DNA of 64,000 nt. It comes from Bacteroidota bacterium. Its GTDB lineage: Bacteria > Bacteroidota > Bacteroidia > AKYH767-A > 2013-40CM-41-45. Below, piece after piece: positions 47,433 to 56,026 of the stretch; position 1 is the first letter of the stretch; each line of letters opens with the position of its first letter. The notes beneath the pieces are model-generated. The model was given only the letters and a program-made list of their open reading frames with translations, did no database searches and had not been told where the DNA came from. The stretch spans positions 1,116,001 to 1,180,000 of the forward strand of contig JADJON010000003.1 in assembly GCA_016713765.1 (NCBI GenBank). The letters are read 5' to 3'. The position numbers and the translations under genes are program-made.

Positions 47433-49382
47433 TCACATCGGTTCCACGAAGTACATGTCGACCTCGCCTTTGCCTTTCGCGCTGATCTTTCCACGATGAC
47501 TGCAAGCGAAACGGTCCTTAACTAATGCATAGGTCGTACTGGAAACATTGACCTTTCCCGCTTCGCCGCTGCTCTCCATCCGACTGGCGGTGTTGACCGT
47601 GTCGCCCCAGATGTCGTATTGGAATTTTTTCACGCCGACAATCCCTGCCACGACCGGGCCGGTATGCACGCCGATGCGCACTTCGAAATACGGATGGCCG
47701 GCGGACAGTTTCTTTGATTTACCCGCTGCGATGAAGTCTCGCATCTCCAGCGCGGCCCTGACTACATCCGCGGCATGCGTCGAATTGGGCGTGGGCAATC
47801 CCCCGGCAGCCATGTAGGAGTCGCCGATGGTCTTGATCTTCTCGATCCCGTACTTTTCGGTGATCCGGTCGAACGCGCTGAAGCACTCGTTGAGATCACG
47901 TACCAGTTCCTTCGGACTGAGCGATTCACTCATCGCGGTAAAGCCTTTGAAATCGGTGAATAGCACGGTCGCCTGATCGATCTGCACGGCATCCGCTTCG
48001 CCTTTCGCTTTCAGTTCCTCGGCCACTTCTTCAGGAAGAATGTTGAGGAGCAACTCGTCGCTTCGTTTTTTCTCCTTGCTGATCCGGTTACGCTGCCGGT
48101 AGACCACGACCAGGAAGATGAGCGCACCGCCCAGGCCGGCCGTTATGGAATTCCGGATGTTCCGTTGCCGAATATCCTTCTTCTCCTGCTCAGCTTTCGC
48201 GGCCGCTTCCTTCTTTTCAAACTCGTACTGAAGGGTCGTCTGAGCGAACTTGCGGTCGCGTTCCATGTTGAAGATGGAATCGTTGAGCATCTTGAAACGT
48301 ACCTGCTGTCGATACGCGGCACTGAAGTTGCCGGCCATCGCCTCGATCTTACTCTGGGTCTCAAGTGCATTCGACAGTGCGTTGAGGTCGCCTAGGGATT
48401 CCAGTAAAGTAACGGCACTGTCGGCATGCATGCGGGCCATCCGGACGTAATGGCCCGGCATGCCATTCACCGGTTTGGTCTCCGCGAGTCCGAGGTAGGT
48501 TCCCGCAAGGCCGGCGTGTTCGTAGCCGGCATTGGCCATGAGTTCGGGTTCGCGCGACAAGGCCAGGGCGGAGTCGAATCGTTCCAACGCCACTTCGTAG
48601 CGCTTCATGAGCAGGGCCATCTGCCCAAGGTTACTGAGGTTGCGTTCGACTCCTTCGAAATCCTCAAGCTTCCGGTACAGGTCGAGCGACGCGCGGAAAT
48701 ACCCTTCGGCCTTGAGGTGTTCACCCATGGATCCATACACACTCCCGATGTTACCGACGGCCAGTGCCTTGCCAGCGGTTGCGTTCAGGTCCTCATAGAC
48801 TTTCTTCGCTTTGAGGTAATACTCCAGTGCTTCCTTGTAATCGGATTGCGCGAGGTAGTGATTGCCGATATTGATCAGGCAGTTGGCTTGCCCGTTCTTA
48901 TTACCGCTCTTTTCGAAATACCGTAAAGCATCGAATGCATACTCCAATGCCTTGGGGAAATCCGACATGCTTGCATAAATACCTCCGATGTTGTTCAATA
49001 TCGAAGCAATCCCTTCTGCGTCGTCGATTTTTTTCTGGTGCTCCAGCGACCGGAATAGATAATCCAGCGCGAGTTTATACACACCCATCTGCGTGTACCA
49101 GTTGCCCAGGAAATAGCAGACTTCCGAAACGACCTTTTCATCTTTGAGGGCTTCGGCGGTCTTCAACGCCTGCAAGCCGTATTCAATGGAAGATGCCGAG
49201 TCGGTAAAGAACGTAGCCCTGCTCAGGGAAAGCAGGATGGTCACTTTGTTCGTGTCTTGCGGGGCCTTGGACAACGCCAGCGTAAGGGAGTCGATCCGGT
49301 CTTGGCCGCGCAACTGCGCGTTTGCAAAAGGCGCAAGCAGCATCAGCAAGCACAGGAGAGAGAGGGGCGTAAGTGCTTTCAT
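47433..49382 (-). CDS. TPR-containing class III adenylate cyclase
   Basis: 649 residues. Signal peptide 1-22; about six TPR repeats at 60-370 ('NIGGIYASMSDFPKALEYAFDAL' and 'NIGSVYGSMGEHLKAEGYF', short pieces); a transmembrane helix near 410-430 ('ITAGLGGALIFLVVVY'); then a signalling-helix-like linker ('LLLNILPEEVAEELKAKG') and the class III cyclase domain at 455-645. Metal-site Asp is in 'LFTDFKGFT' and in 'GDSYMAAGG'. Substrate residues Lys ('KTIGDSY') and Asp ('YDIWGDTVN') indicate ATP rather than GTP. It makes cyclic AMP in the cytosol in response to a signal sensed by the periplasmic TPR part. Confidence 0.93.
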   Translation of the reverse strand: MKALTPLSLLCLLMLLAPFANAQLRGQDRIDSLTLALSKAPQDTNKVTILLSLSRATFFTDSASSIEYGLQALKTAEALKDEKVVSEVCYFLGNWYTQMGVYKLALDYLFRSLEHQKKIDDAEGIASILNNIGGIYASMSDFPKALEYAFDALRYFEKSGNKNGQANCLINIGNHYLAQSDYKEALEYYLKAKKVYEDLNATAGKALAVGNIGSVYGSMGEHLKAEGYFRASLDLYRKLEDFEGVERNLSNLGQMALLMKRYEVALERFDSALALSREPELMANAGYEHAGLAGTYLGLAETKPVNGMPGHYVRMARMHADSAVTLLESLGDLNALSNALETQSKIEAMAGNFSAAYRQQVRFKMLNDSIFNMERDRKFAQTTLQYEFEKKEAAAKAEQEKKDIRQRNIRNSITAGLGGALIFLVVVYRQRNRISKEKKRSDELLLNILPEEVAEELKAKGEADAVQIDQATVLFTDFKGFTAMSESLSPKELVRDLNECFSAFDRITEKYGIEKIKTIGDSYMAAGGLPTPNSTHAADVVRAALEMRDFIAAGKSKKLSAGHPYFEVRIGVHTGPVVAGIVGVKKFQYDIWGDTVNTASRMESSGEAGKVNVSSTTYALVKDRFACSHRGKISAKGKGEVDMYFVEPM

Positions 49383-49522
49383 ACGTGTATTCGTTCAAAT
49401 CGTGATTGGACCGGCAACCATCGGATGGCCCGCATCCAAGATAATAAAAGGAGCTGTACCGGATTCCTTACCGGAACTGGATTTTGTTGGTACATTTCGG
49501 GAGTTTCAACGTTCTTCCCGGC

Positions 49523-50155
49523 ATGAAAATCCTGGCTCTTGTACTCATGGTCCTGACCGTTCTGGTCATCGCCGGTTTCGGATTCGCCTATTTGCTCGGA
49601 TTCGTGATGTCCTTCGACGCCCTGGGCTCCGACAAGGATCCTGACGCCTGGAGTTTTCGGATCCTGATGCTGGGGCCCATCGTGATTTTTCTTTCGCTGT
49701 TTGTCCTGTCCATCCGCGCCTACTCAGCCGGCCAGTACAAGCGCTCCGTCCTGATGGGAGCTGCCACACCGGTGATCGGACTTGGAATGTTCGGAGCCAT
49801 GTCCCTTTCGTCTGTCGCTTCTTATAAATCATACCAGAAAGAAGAAGCTCGACAACGCGAACTGGAAAAGCGTTATCCGGTACAACGCTTTACCCGTCCG
49901 GCGGAGGGCGGGACCGACACCCTGATCGTATGGCCCAGCGGAATCGTGGCTTACCGCCTCTATATGGGACCCGACAAACCCGTTTGGGGAGGACCGTTCG
50001 GCGACCTGAGCGATGATCGCCGTACTATTCTTTACAAGGCGAGTAAGGATAATAAGTTAAAGCCGGAAGAGCTGGATCAATTCAAAGATGAAACCGGCCG
50101 CAACCTGACTGAAGTTTATACTGTCATCAATAAAACAACAGGAGGGGATTTCTAA
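49523..50155 (+). CDS. Membrane protein of unknown function
   Basis: 210 residues from the ATG at 49523, whose product begins with a transmembrane helix (ILALVLMVLTVLVIAGFGFAYLLG region). Two further hydrophobic segments follow (LGPIVIFLSLFVLSI and AATPVIGLGMFGAMSL regions), and then a soluble tail with charged residues 'QRELEKRYPVQRF' and 'DDRRTILYKASKDNKLKPEELDQF' (pieces). I do not recognise the family. It is divergent from the cyclase and convergent with the next gene. Confidence 0.6.
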   Translation: MKILALVLMVLTVLVIAGFGFAYLLGFVMSFDALGSDKDPDAWSFRILMLGPIVIFLSLFVLSIRAYSAGQYKRSVLMGAATPVIGLGMFGAMSLSSVASYKSYQKEEARQRELEKRYPVQRFTRPAEGGTDTLIVWPSGIVAYRLYMGPDKPVWGGPFGDLSDDRRTILYKASKDNKLKPEELDQFKDETGRNLTEVYTVINKTTGGDF

Positions 50156-50201
50156 GTAGTACTTGCTATCAAGTGCAAATCTCCGTATGCATTGCCGGTA
50201 T

Positions 50202-52007
50202 TTATCGAACGACAGGCAAAGAAATTGCAAATAATTCTTCCCGTACTTGCGATAACTCCATTTTCATATTTTCAATGGCAGCTTCCGAATCAAATTTGAC
50301 TTTTATAAGCAATTCGCGATAATAATCTATTCCGTTAGCAAGGTTCTCACGAAATGTCAAAAGACCTGACTGCTTACGGTCGGACCAAATTGCTTGTACT
50401 TCCCTCACTTCCTTGCGAAAATGATTCATGTACAATTTCAACTCATTTATAAATACCGAGGGTCGATACAAGCCATTCCGAATATTCCCTCTTCCGTAGA
50501 TATGATCTGCCATCTCTCTTAAAGTAAAGGTCCCGGAAAAATAAGCAAGGTTCGGTCCCGGACAAACCGACACTGCCGGTACCTTCTTAGGGTTTGAAAG
50601 TTGGTTTGTAATCATTGCCGGTGCAGCCAATCCTTCGCACAGGCACTCCTTTTCCAATATGCTCTGTTCTGCTCTAAGCCGTTGCTCACCTTCTGGAAGT
50701 TCTTGTTTGATTTTATCAAGCTTCTTTTCCTGATAAGCCCGTGATGAAGTACATAACGGCATGCCTTCAAATTCGGTGTTAAACGCAAGAAACTTCTTCT
50801 TACAAGGACTCCCGGGCCGGCCCTTCCGAATCCGTTCATTCCGTTCTACATTTCCACTGCTCTTTCGGAAATTATGGAATGCTATTCCCAAGGGGGAAGC
50901 GTTACTTAAATAATAATCTTCCGGCGAGGCGGTGCTGAGCTGACCTAAGGTATAGGGATCCACGTTTGTCGCCTCCGGGACCAAGAGAAATGGGCTTCCC
51001 CAGCCTGTAGCATAAAGATCATAATGCTCCAATAGGAACTGTTGCTCTGCAAAAGTCCCTATTCCTCCTTGCGCTGTGATACGGATGGAAGGTATTTCAA
51101 GAGGCAAGGGAAGTTGTCGACCCTTCAATGCGGAAAGATAAAGCGTTTCCAGTTCCTTGATCAGCTCGTGACGACGGGAACGGAATTCCTCGAGTATAGG
51201 CCCTAACAGATAGCCATCGGTGGGGAATGCATGACCACCGCAATTCAATCCGCTTTCTACCCGAAACTCCGATACCCAGAGTCCTCGCTTTGCCAGGAAT
51301 TTACCCTGAATAAGGGCCGAACGGAAATCACTGACCTTCAATATGATCTTCTTTCGTATCAACCCGGATGCATTGGGCAGGAAGTCGGGAAATGATTCAC
51401 AATAAGAATAAAGTCGTGGATTCATCCCCGCGGAAAAAATGACAGCAGATTCCAGATCACTGTTTGCAAAACCTCGTAACGCGGCCATTGCGTCCGCAAA
51501 TTCTGCCGGGAGGGGCTCTCCATTCCTATCATAATTGATACGGTCACACTTTGTCATGATGTTAACATCAATACTTCCGGGACGGATCAAAGCACGCAAT
51601 TCCTCCTGCAACTGAATCCTGTTGGCAGGGTCCTTTTCCCTTAGCATCTGCTCATACCGTATCCGAATCGGAACACCATCCGGTAACATCTCAAAATATT
51701 TCATCAGGTCGCTGCCACTTTCAAAAGTGCCTGATCGTAGAGCAGTGAATTGCCGGTCAACGATACGACCCATCAAATTCAGGTATTCGGTAATCCTCCT
51801 TGACCGATAATCAGGCTCCTTTTTGGAAATAGGGAAATAATTCTCCCCCATTTTTTCGCAATAGTGTTTCCGGATTTCTTCGACAAGATTGTCCTCAATG
51901 ATGGATATCACGGAAGAAATTCCATATCGTGCGACTTTTGCAGGGGTATCGATAGTATACCCAAGCCCCATTACGGGAATGTGAAACGTGTGACCGGAAG
52001 GATACAT
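50202..52007 (-). CDS. Putative flavin TIM-barrel protein with Cys-rich C-terminal region
   Basis: 601 residues. The first half recalls nitronate-monooxygenase/IMPDH-like TIM barrels: 'FHIPVMGLGYTIDTPAKVARYGI' (split here) at the start, 'ESGLNCGGHAF' at 251-261, then 'TAQGGIGTFAEQQF' with GGIG at 314-317 and 'YATGWGSPFL' at 332-341, matching the FMN phosphate region. Long inserts distinguish it from standard members of about 320-370 residues. The second half holds Cys402, 419, 455, 457 and 482 in 'GSPCKKK', 'PLCTSS', 'KECLCEG' and 'SVCPGP', a set that could bind a metal cluster. No operon partner is seen; the gene is AT-richer than its neighbours. The reaction is unknown. Confidence 0.55.
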   Translation of the reverse strand: MYPSGHTFHIPVMGLGYTIDTPAKVARYGISSVISIIEDNLVEEIRKHYCEKMGENYFPISKKEPDYRSRRITEYLNLMGRIVDRQFTALRSGTFESGSDLMKYFEMLPDGVPIRIRYEQMLREKDPANRIQLQEELRALIRPGSIDVNIMTKCDRINYDRNGEPLPAEFADAMAALRGFANSDLESAVIFSAGMNPRLYSYCESFPDFLPNASGLIRKKIILKVSDFRSALIQGKFLAKRGLWVSEFRVESGLNCGGHAFPTDGYLLGPILEEFRSRRHELIKELETLYLSALKGRQLPLPLEIPSIRITAQGGIGTFAEQQFLLEHYDLYATGWGSPFLLVPEATNVDPYTLGQLSTASPEDYYLSNASPLGIAFHNFRKSSGNVERNERIRKGRPGSPCKKKFLAFNTEFEGMPLCTSSRAYQEKKLDKIKQELPEGEQRLRAEQSILEKECLCEGLAAPAMITNQLSNPKKVPAVSVCPGPNLAYFSGTFTLREMADHIYGRGNIRNGLYRPSVFINELKLYMNHFRKEVREVQAIWSDRKQSGLLTFRENLANGIDYYRELLIKVKFDSEAAIENMKMELSQVREELFAISLPVVR

Positions 52008-52327
52008 GGAAGGGGATTAGCCGAAACCGAAGTAGCTACAGCAATAACCATCAAAGGAGGAGACTATCTACTACTTTAACCATGACACGCGTCATCATTT
52101 CTGCTCTGAAAACGTTTGTGTCAGATCAGTTACTGTAGCACTGCAGCTAGAAAAACCTCATCTTTAAATCTCTTTAATGGAATCATCTGCCGCCATTGCC
52201 TGGATAGTGAAAGGAACCTATTTGCTGCGAATCAGTAAGCTGAGTACAAGTGCAAATAGTAATTCGTTGAGCAAGCTTTAAATCCTGCCACTGCAGTGAA
52301 CGTACATACTCCGTAATCCGATTACCT
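52008..52327. other. Intergenic gap without recognisable gene
   Basis: 320 bp of AT-rich sequence separate the TIM-barrel gene from the VOC gene. It includes AAAGGAGGAGAC, but no open frame with family features follows it on either strand. It should contain the promoter of the TIM-barrel gene. Confidence 0.5.
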
Positions 52328-52732
52328 TCAACCCCCAGTCTTGATATACTGTGCCAGGGCGATCACATGTCCGTCCGGGTCCGCGACGTAACCCACGCGA
52401 TCGCCCCAATCGCGATCGGCAACCGGACTGACTAATCGTGCTCCGCAGTGCATCGCGTGTTTAAAAACCTCCCGTGCATCTTCCACAATCAGATAAAGTT
52501 CACAGCGGGGAATACCCGTTCCGATCTCCGGATGCGGTAAGGTTTCGCCAATGATCCTGGCAATTCCTTTGTTCGGCATCAGTCCAAGCTTACAACTATC
52601 CGTCAGCGCGAACTCGGTCATGCCGATCACGTCCAGGACAGGTTCGGATTGAAGCAATGTCTTATAGAAGGTTTTGCTCCTTTCCTGATCACTCACGTAA
52701 AGTATGAACTCAATACTTCGGAAGTTCGCCAT
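52328..52732 (-). CDS. VOC-family protein
   Basis: 134 residues with the two-module VOC fold. Module one 'SIEFILYVSDQERSKTFYKTLL' and module two 'CELYLIVEDAREVFKHAMHCGA' (short pieces), ending 'VGYVADPDGHVIALAQY'. The metal pattern is partial; the family use is unknown, and the protein is probably cytosolic. It stands 34 bp from the ABM-domain gene upstream, on the same strand, so they may be co-transcribed. Confidence 0.88.
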   Translation of the reverse strand: MANFRSIEFILYVSDQERSKTFYKTLLQSEPVLDVIGMTEFALTDSCKLGLMPNKGIARIIGETLPHPEIGTGIPRCELYLIVEDAREVFKHAMHCGARLVSPVADRDWGDRVGYVADPDGHVIALAQYIKTGG

Positions 52733-52766
52733 GACATCATACGATTGAATACATATTCGTCAACGA

Positions 52767-53318
52767 TTATCGGTACAGCCACTTCCGCAATAACCGTGTA
52801 TAAGGCGGCATCACCACATAGACCATGAGCGAGCAGATCACACCGGATACGAGCAGGTTGTCGAAATAATGAGACGGAGGAATGCCGCATGCGCGCAAAG
52901 CCGGCAGGATCAGCAGCGGGATCAGCAACACCAGCGGAAAGATCGCTGACCAGGTGATCAACACCTGCTTCCAACGAACCGGCGAGGTGGTGGAATCGTC
53001 CTCCGGTGAAAAGAGAAAATCGAGTCCGCTGTGAATGACAAAGTGATCGCCTTTTCGCAGGAAGGGCCTTGCTTTTTCGATCAGGCGCTTCCGTTCATCC
53101 GACTCGATCCACTTTCGCAGGTTCGCTTCGCTGTCATACCGGATGATGACCGTATAAGTAAAAGTCAGGTCCTTCACCGGCCGGATGATTTGCCAGTCGA
53201 TGAGTCCTTCGGAACGGCGACAGATCGGACCGATCTCATTCAACCAGGCTTCGTACTCCGTAATGCGATCGGAAAGGACGTGATTCGTGATGACGACGGA
53301 TGCTCCGGTAGTTTCCAT
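52767..53318 (-). CDS. ABM-domain protein with C-terminal membrane segments
   Basis: 183 residues from the ATG at 53318 (a TTG upstream at 53339 is less likely). The first 95 residues form an antibiotic-biosynthesis-monooxygenase-like ferredoxin fold: 'SVVITNHVLSDRITEYEAWLNEI', 'GLIDWQIIRPVKDLTFTYTVIIRYDS' and 'LRKWIESDERKRL' (pieces). Two or three transmembrane segments follow (WSAIFPLVLLIPLLILPAL and LLVSGVICSLMVYVVMPP regions). A membrane-anchored ABM protein of this shape occurs widely in the phylum. The substrate is unknown. Confidence 0.83.
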   Translation of the reverse strand: METTGASVVITNHVLSDRITEYEAWLNEIGPICRRSEGLIDWQIIRPVKDLTFTYTVIIRYDSEANLRKWIESDERKRLIEKARPFLRKGDHFVIHSGLDFLFSPEDDSTTSPVRWKQVLITWSAIFPLVLLIPLLILPALRACGIPPSHYFDNLLVSGVICSLMVYVVMPPYTRLLRKWLYR

Positions 53319-53342
53319 TGGCAATGTTGAATGGAACAAAGG

Positions 53343-53693
53343 TCACACTTCCTGACCAAAGGTCAAGAGGTTGTGATCAGGGTCCAGCAGTGAGAACTCG
53401 CGCTGCCCCCAGGGTTTGCTTTCAGGTTGTTCCTTTGGTAACAGCGGCACGCCCGCCTCCCGGAATGAACGGTGCAATTGATCGATATCGGACACCCGGA
53501 TGTAAACCTGACCGTAATTCTCCTTGGGATCCAAGGAAACGAATTCGAAAAAATGCCATTCCACCTTCTCCCGCTCCACGATCAGGTAGTTGCCGTAATC
53601 GGCTGTTACTGTAAAGCCGAGCTTCTCCGTGTAAAAGCTACGGGTGACGGCAACCTGCCGCATGGGTAGTTTAGGGTGAACGCTTCGTAACAT
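53343..53693 (-). CDS. VOC/bleomycin-resistance-like protein
   Basis: 116 residues from the ATG at 53693; the frame extends to a TTG at 53732. The product begins 'LRSVHPKLPMRQVAVTRSFY', a typical bleomycin-resistance-type N-terminus. The family words 'WHFFEFVSLDPKENYGQVYIRV' and 'REFSLLDPDHNLLTFGQ' are clear (short pieces). Members bind a drug or small molecule as dimers; whether this one confers drug resistance is unknown. It lies 24 bp from the ABM gene on the same strand. Confidence 0.88.
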   Translation of the reverse strand: MLRSVHPKLPMRQVAVTRSFYTEKLGFTVTADYGNYLIVEREKVEWHFFEFVSLDPKENYGQVYIRVSDIDQLHRSFREAGVPLLPKEQPESKPWGQREFSLLDPDHNLLTFGQEV

Positions 53694-53769
53694 TTCCAAC
53701 CTGATAGAGCCGGTAGCAGCTAACGGTTGCAAGTTCGTGATCCTGGCAGTACCATCCGCTTCCGATACC

Positions 53770-54552
53770 TTACTTTTTCGCGATCACGATCCGGAATTTG
53801 TTCCGGTAAATGACCCGACCATCCGGCTTCACAAAAGGCTGCATCGATTGCCGGAGTTCCGTTCGTACCCGTTCTTCACCGGAATGCGCGATGGCCGCCG
53901 CCGCCGGCCCGGCCGAGAGGAGTCCGCGAAGAGCCGTGTCCTGATCCGGATAGATCCATGCGTTTTCCCGGTCCACCTGATGGTGAATGGTAAAACCGGC
54001 TTGCCCGATCAGGTTTTCCAGTTTACGATCCGACGTCAAGGCGAAAGGACCCGCTCCCGGGGGCATTGTGGACGGCATCAGTCCGCCCAGGGCTTTTAAA
54101 AAAGTCGCGGCTTCGCAGTCTTCCCGCTCCCCCCAGATCATCGCCACCAGCGTCCCTCCGGGCTTCAGTACACGCCTTGCTTCGGCAAACGCGTTCAGCG
54201 GGTTGGCGGCGAACTGAAAGGAATTGAACCCGCAGACCAGGTCGAACGCTTCGTCATCAAACGGCAGTCGCTCCATTTCACCGACAGAGAATTCAACGCG
54301 CGCGTTTCTCTTTCTTGCCGCGGCTATCAGGCCGTCGCTCGCGTCCATTCCGGTAACGATCGCGTCACGTGTTTGAGCGAGATGACAGAACAGGCCCGAA
54401 CCGCAGCCAATGTCGAGCACGCGTTTATCCTTTAGTGCCGGTAAATACTCCAGCACATAGCGATAACAATCTTCCAAGGTACCTTCCTGAATAGCCGCCC
54501 AGTCATCGGCGCCGCGACTCCAGAGTTGGTTTTGTGCTGCTTGCGATCCCAT
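53770..54552 (-). CDS. Class I SAM-dependent methyltransferase
   Basis: 260 residues. Motif I is 'VLDIGCGSGLFCHLA', motif II 'GMDASDGLIAAAR', then 'FSVGEMERLPFDDEAFDLVCGFNS' (piece) and 'LKPGGTLVAMIWG'. This is the UbiE/CrtF-like subgroup that often acts on small hydrophobic substrates. It has no signal peptide. It stands 16 bp from the PepSY-like gene upstream on the same strand, so both may share a transcript. The substrate is unknown. Confidence 0.92.
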   Translation of the reverse strand: MGSQAAQNQLWSRGADDWAAIQEGTLEDCYRYVLEYLPALKDKRVLDIGCGSGLFCHLAQTRDAIVTGMDASDGLIAAARKRNARVEFSVGEMERLPFDDEAFDLVCGFNSFQFAANPLNAFAEARRVLKPGGTLVAMIWGEREDCEAATFLKALGGLMPSTMPPGAGPFALTSDRKLENLIGQAGFTIHHQVDRENAWIYPDQDTALRGLLSAGPAAAAIAHSGEERVRTELRQSMQPFVKPDGRVIYRNKFRIVIAKK

Positions 54553-54567
54553 TGGTTAGGCTATCTA

Positions 54568-55065
54568 CTATCGAGAAATAAGCATGACCACTACCAATAT
54601 CACCCCCGCCCCTACGAACCACATTCCCTTCTTAAACGTCTTTGCATGTGGCGGAAACATCCAGAAGGAGGAAACGACAAAGAAGAACAGCGAGCAGGCA
54701 AAAAAGACGTTCATGAAAAACAAGGGATCGGCAGTACGCGACGTGTGCAGGTCGGTCAGTTTCTCGATGTAAGCCGGCCATTCCTTCGTGGTAAAAGTCG
54801 CCTTTCCGCTGGCCTTGTCGTACTGTCCGTTATCGAAATAGATCGTAGTGGAATCTTCGCGGGTCACCTTGAGCCGACGCTGTTCGATCGCTTCACCCAG
54901 CGCGCTACCCGGGAGGTTCGGTTCTACGGTGCGTTCCCAGGTCTTGTCGAACTTCAAAAAATTCGTGTCACGAAAGGTCATGATGAAGCCCGTGACCGCG
55001 TACACCGCCATCATGCCGGTGAGAAAATAACCGAGATAGCGGTGGAGAATGCGCATTTGTTTCAT
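54568..55065 (-). CDS. PepSY-associated membrane protein
   Basis: 165 residues. A first transmembrane helix with a His ('RILHRYLGYFLTGMMAVYAV') begins the PepSY-TM layout, and an extracytoplasmic stretch with PepSY-like 'LKVTREDSTTIYFDNGQY' follows; two more helices (MNVFFACSLFFFVVSSFW and MWFVGAGVILVVVMLI regions) end it. PepSY-TM proteins often take part in ferric siderophore reduction or protease control. No iron-uptake gene is near. The His-Arg pair in the first helix might bind heme, by inference. Confidence 0.78.
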   Translation of the reverse strand: MKQMRILHRYLGYFLTGMMAVYAVTGFIMTFRDTNFLKFDKTWERTVEPNLPGSALGEAIEQRRLKVTREDSTTIYFDNGQYDKASGKATFTTKEWPAYIEKLTDLHTSRTADPLFFMNVFFACSLFFFVVSSFWMFPPHAKTFKKGMWFVGAGVILVVVMLISR

Positions 55066-55259
55066 ACGTGTACTAACAATAAAGCAAGATACGAAGTGCG
55101 ATTGTCAACAGAAGTCAAAAGCATCTGATTTGCACATATGACGATGAATGTATAATCAAGATAATCTGCTCAAGGTTCAGCTGACATCGACAATCCTAAT
55201 GTACGAACCCCCTTGAAGGTAACCGGAAGAACCAAACAGATGTTCGCGATCTTCCCGAC

Positions 55260-55594
55260 CTAGCTAGGAGGCAAAAGCAATTGTACTTCTCTTTTGAGAA
55301 GAGGTAAATCACGAATGACAATAGACCACAAAATTTCAGCCGATACACTATCATAGCCGTGCGATATGCGATTTCGTGTATCAACGATCTTTCGTGCGCT
55401 GGAAATCGAAATCTGGGACGGACTCTCAGGATCCGGCTCATCGATTCGCCCATAATCTCAATATTTCGTTCGATAGCACGCCTGGTTCTAGGTCTTCTTG
55501 AAAGGTTAAGAAGTTCTTTCTACAGGAAGAAACGCTTGATCTCCCCGATGGCGTTCAAAATATCAGCCAACCAAGCGTTAATTTCCTCTTCCAT
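55260..55594 (-). pseudogene. hepT: HepT-like toxin (HEPN), multiply frameshifted
   Basis: The ATG at 55594 begins 'EEEINAWLADILNAIGEIKRF', then the frame changes at about 55530 ('FLPVERTS'), near 55495 ('FQEDL'), near 55487 ('RAIERNIEIMGESMSRIL'), and near 55408 ('ISSARKIVDTRNRISHGYDS'), ending at the stop at 55260. When joined, the pieces form a full HepT of about 110 residues, including the catalytic RX4HXY motif (R-NRIS-H-G-Y). HepT is a HEPN-domain ribonuclease toxin silenced by its MntA partner. At least four breaks mean that no intact toxin can be made from this sequence as read. Sequencing error is an alternative explanation. Confidence 0.8.
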
Positions 55595-55885
55595 ATACCA
55601 GAACTTTGGTCTGATCAATGCGCTGCTTAATAAACTGATTGCTTAGTGCCTTCATCTCCAGCAAATCAATCGGCCTATCAAAAAGTTGCTGTAAATTGAA
55701 CTTTAAAGCAAAATAATTATCAGAGTAAATGATTGGATCAGAACTTTCAAAATCGACAAGAAAATCTACATCACTTCCGGCTTTTAGGTCGTTTCTCACT
55801 GCTGAGCCAAATGCAAACAGATACCGGACGGATACTGGTCACACAAAGCACGAATTTGAGATATGTTCTGCGAAATCAAGTCCAT
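55578..55885 (-). pseudogene. mntA: MntA-like antitoxin nucleotidyltransferase, frameshifted
   Basis: The ATG at 55885 starts 'DLISQNISQIRALCDQY', but the frame must shift near 55830 to continue as 'VRYLFAFGSAVRNDLKAG', then to the stop at 55578. The joined protein of about 100 residues has the nucleotidyltransferase motif GSX10DXD (GS-AVRNDLKAGS-DVD). MntA proteins transfer AMP to the HepT Tyr and so block the toxin. It lies upstream of the hepT remnant, overlapping it by 17 bp, as expected of one operon. The region is AT-richer than the surroundings, which fits acquired DNA. Confidence 0.82.
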
Positions 55886-56026
55886 TGCTCCTGCAAGATA
55901 ATGAACTATCAGCATTCAAGCATTTGCTTCCATGATGTTGCGGCAAGCGATTCTATCCATCAGATCCGAACTGTCGGATTGGTATAAAAAATCGAGCGAT
56001 TCGTACTCCAAGTACGGCACCCCAAT

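Noticed and set aside
51864..52079. 71-codon plus-strand frame at the start of the TIM-barrel gene
   Set aside because: Most of it is antisense to the start of the 601-residue gene, and the remainder shows no family features.
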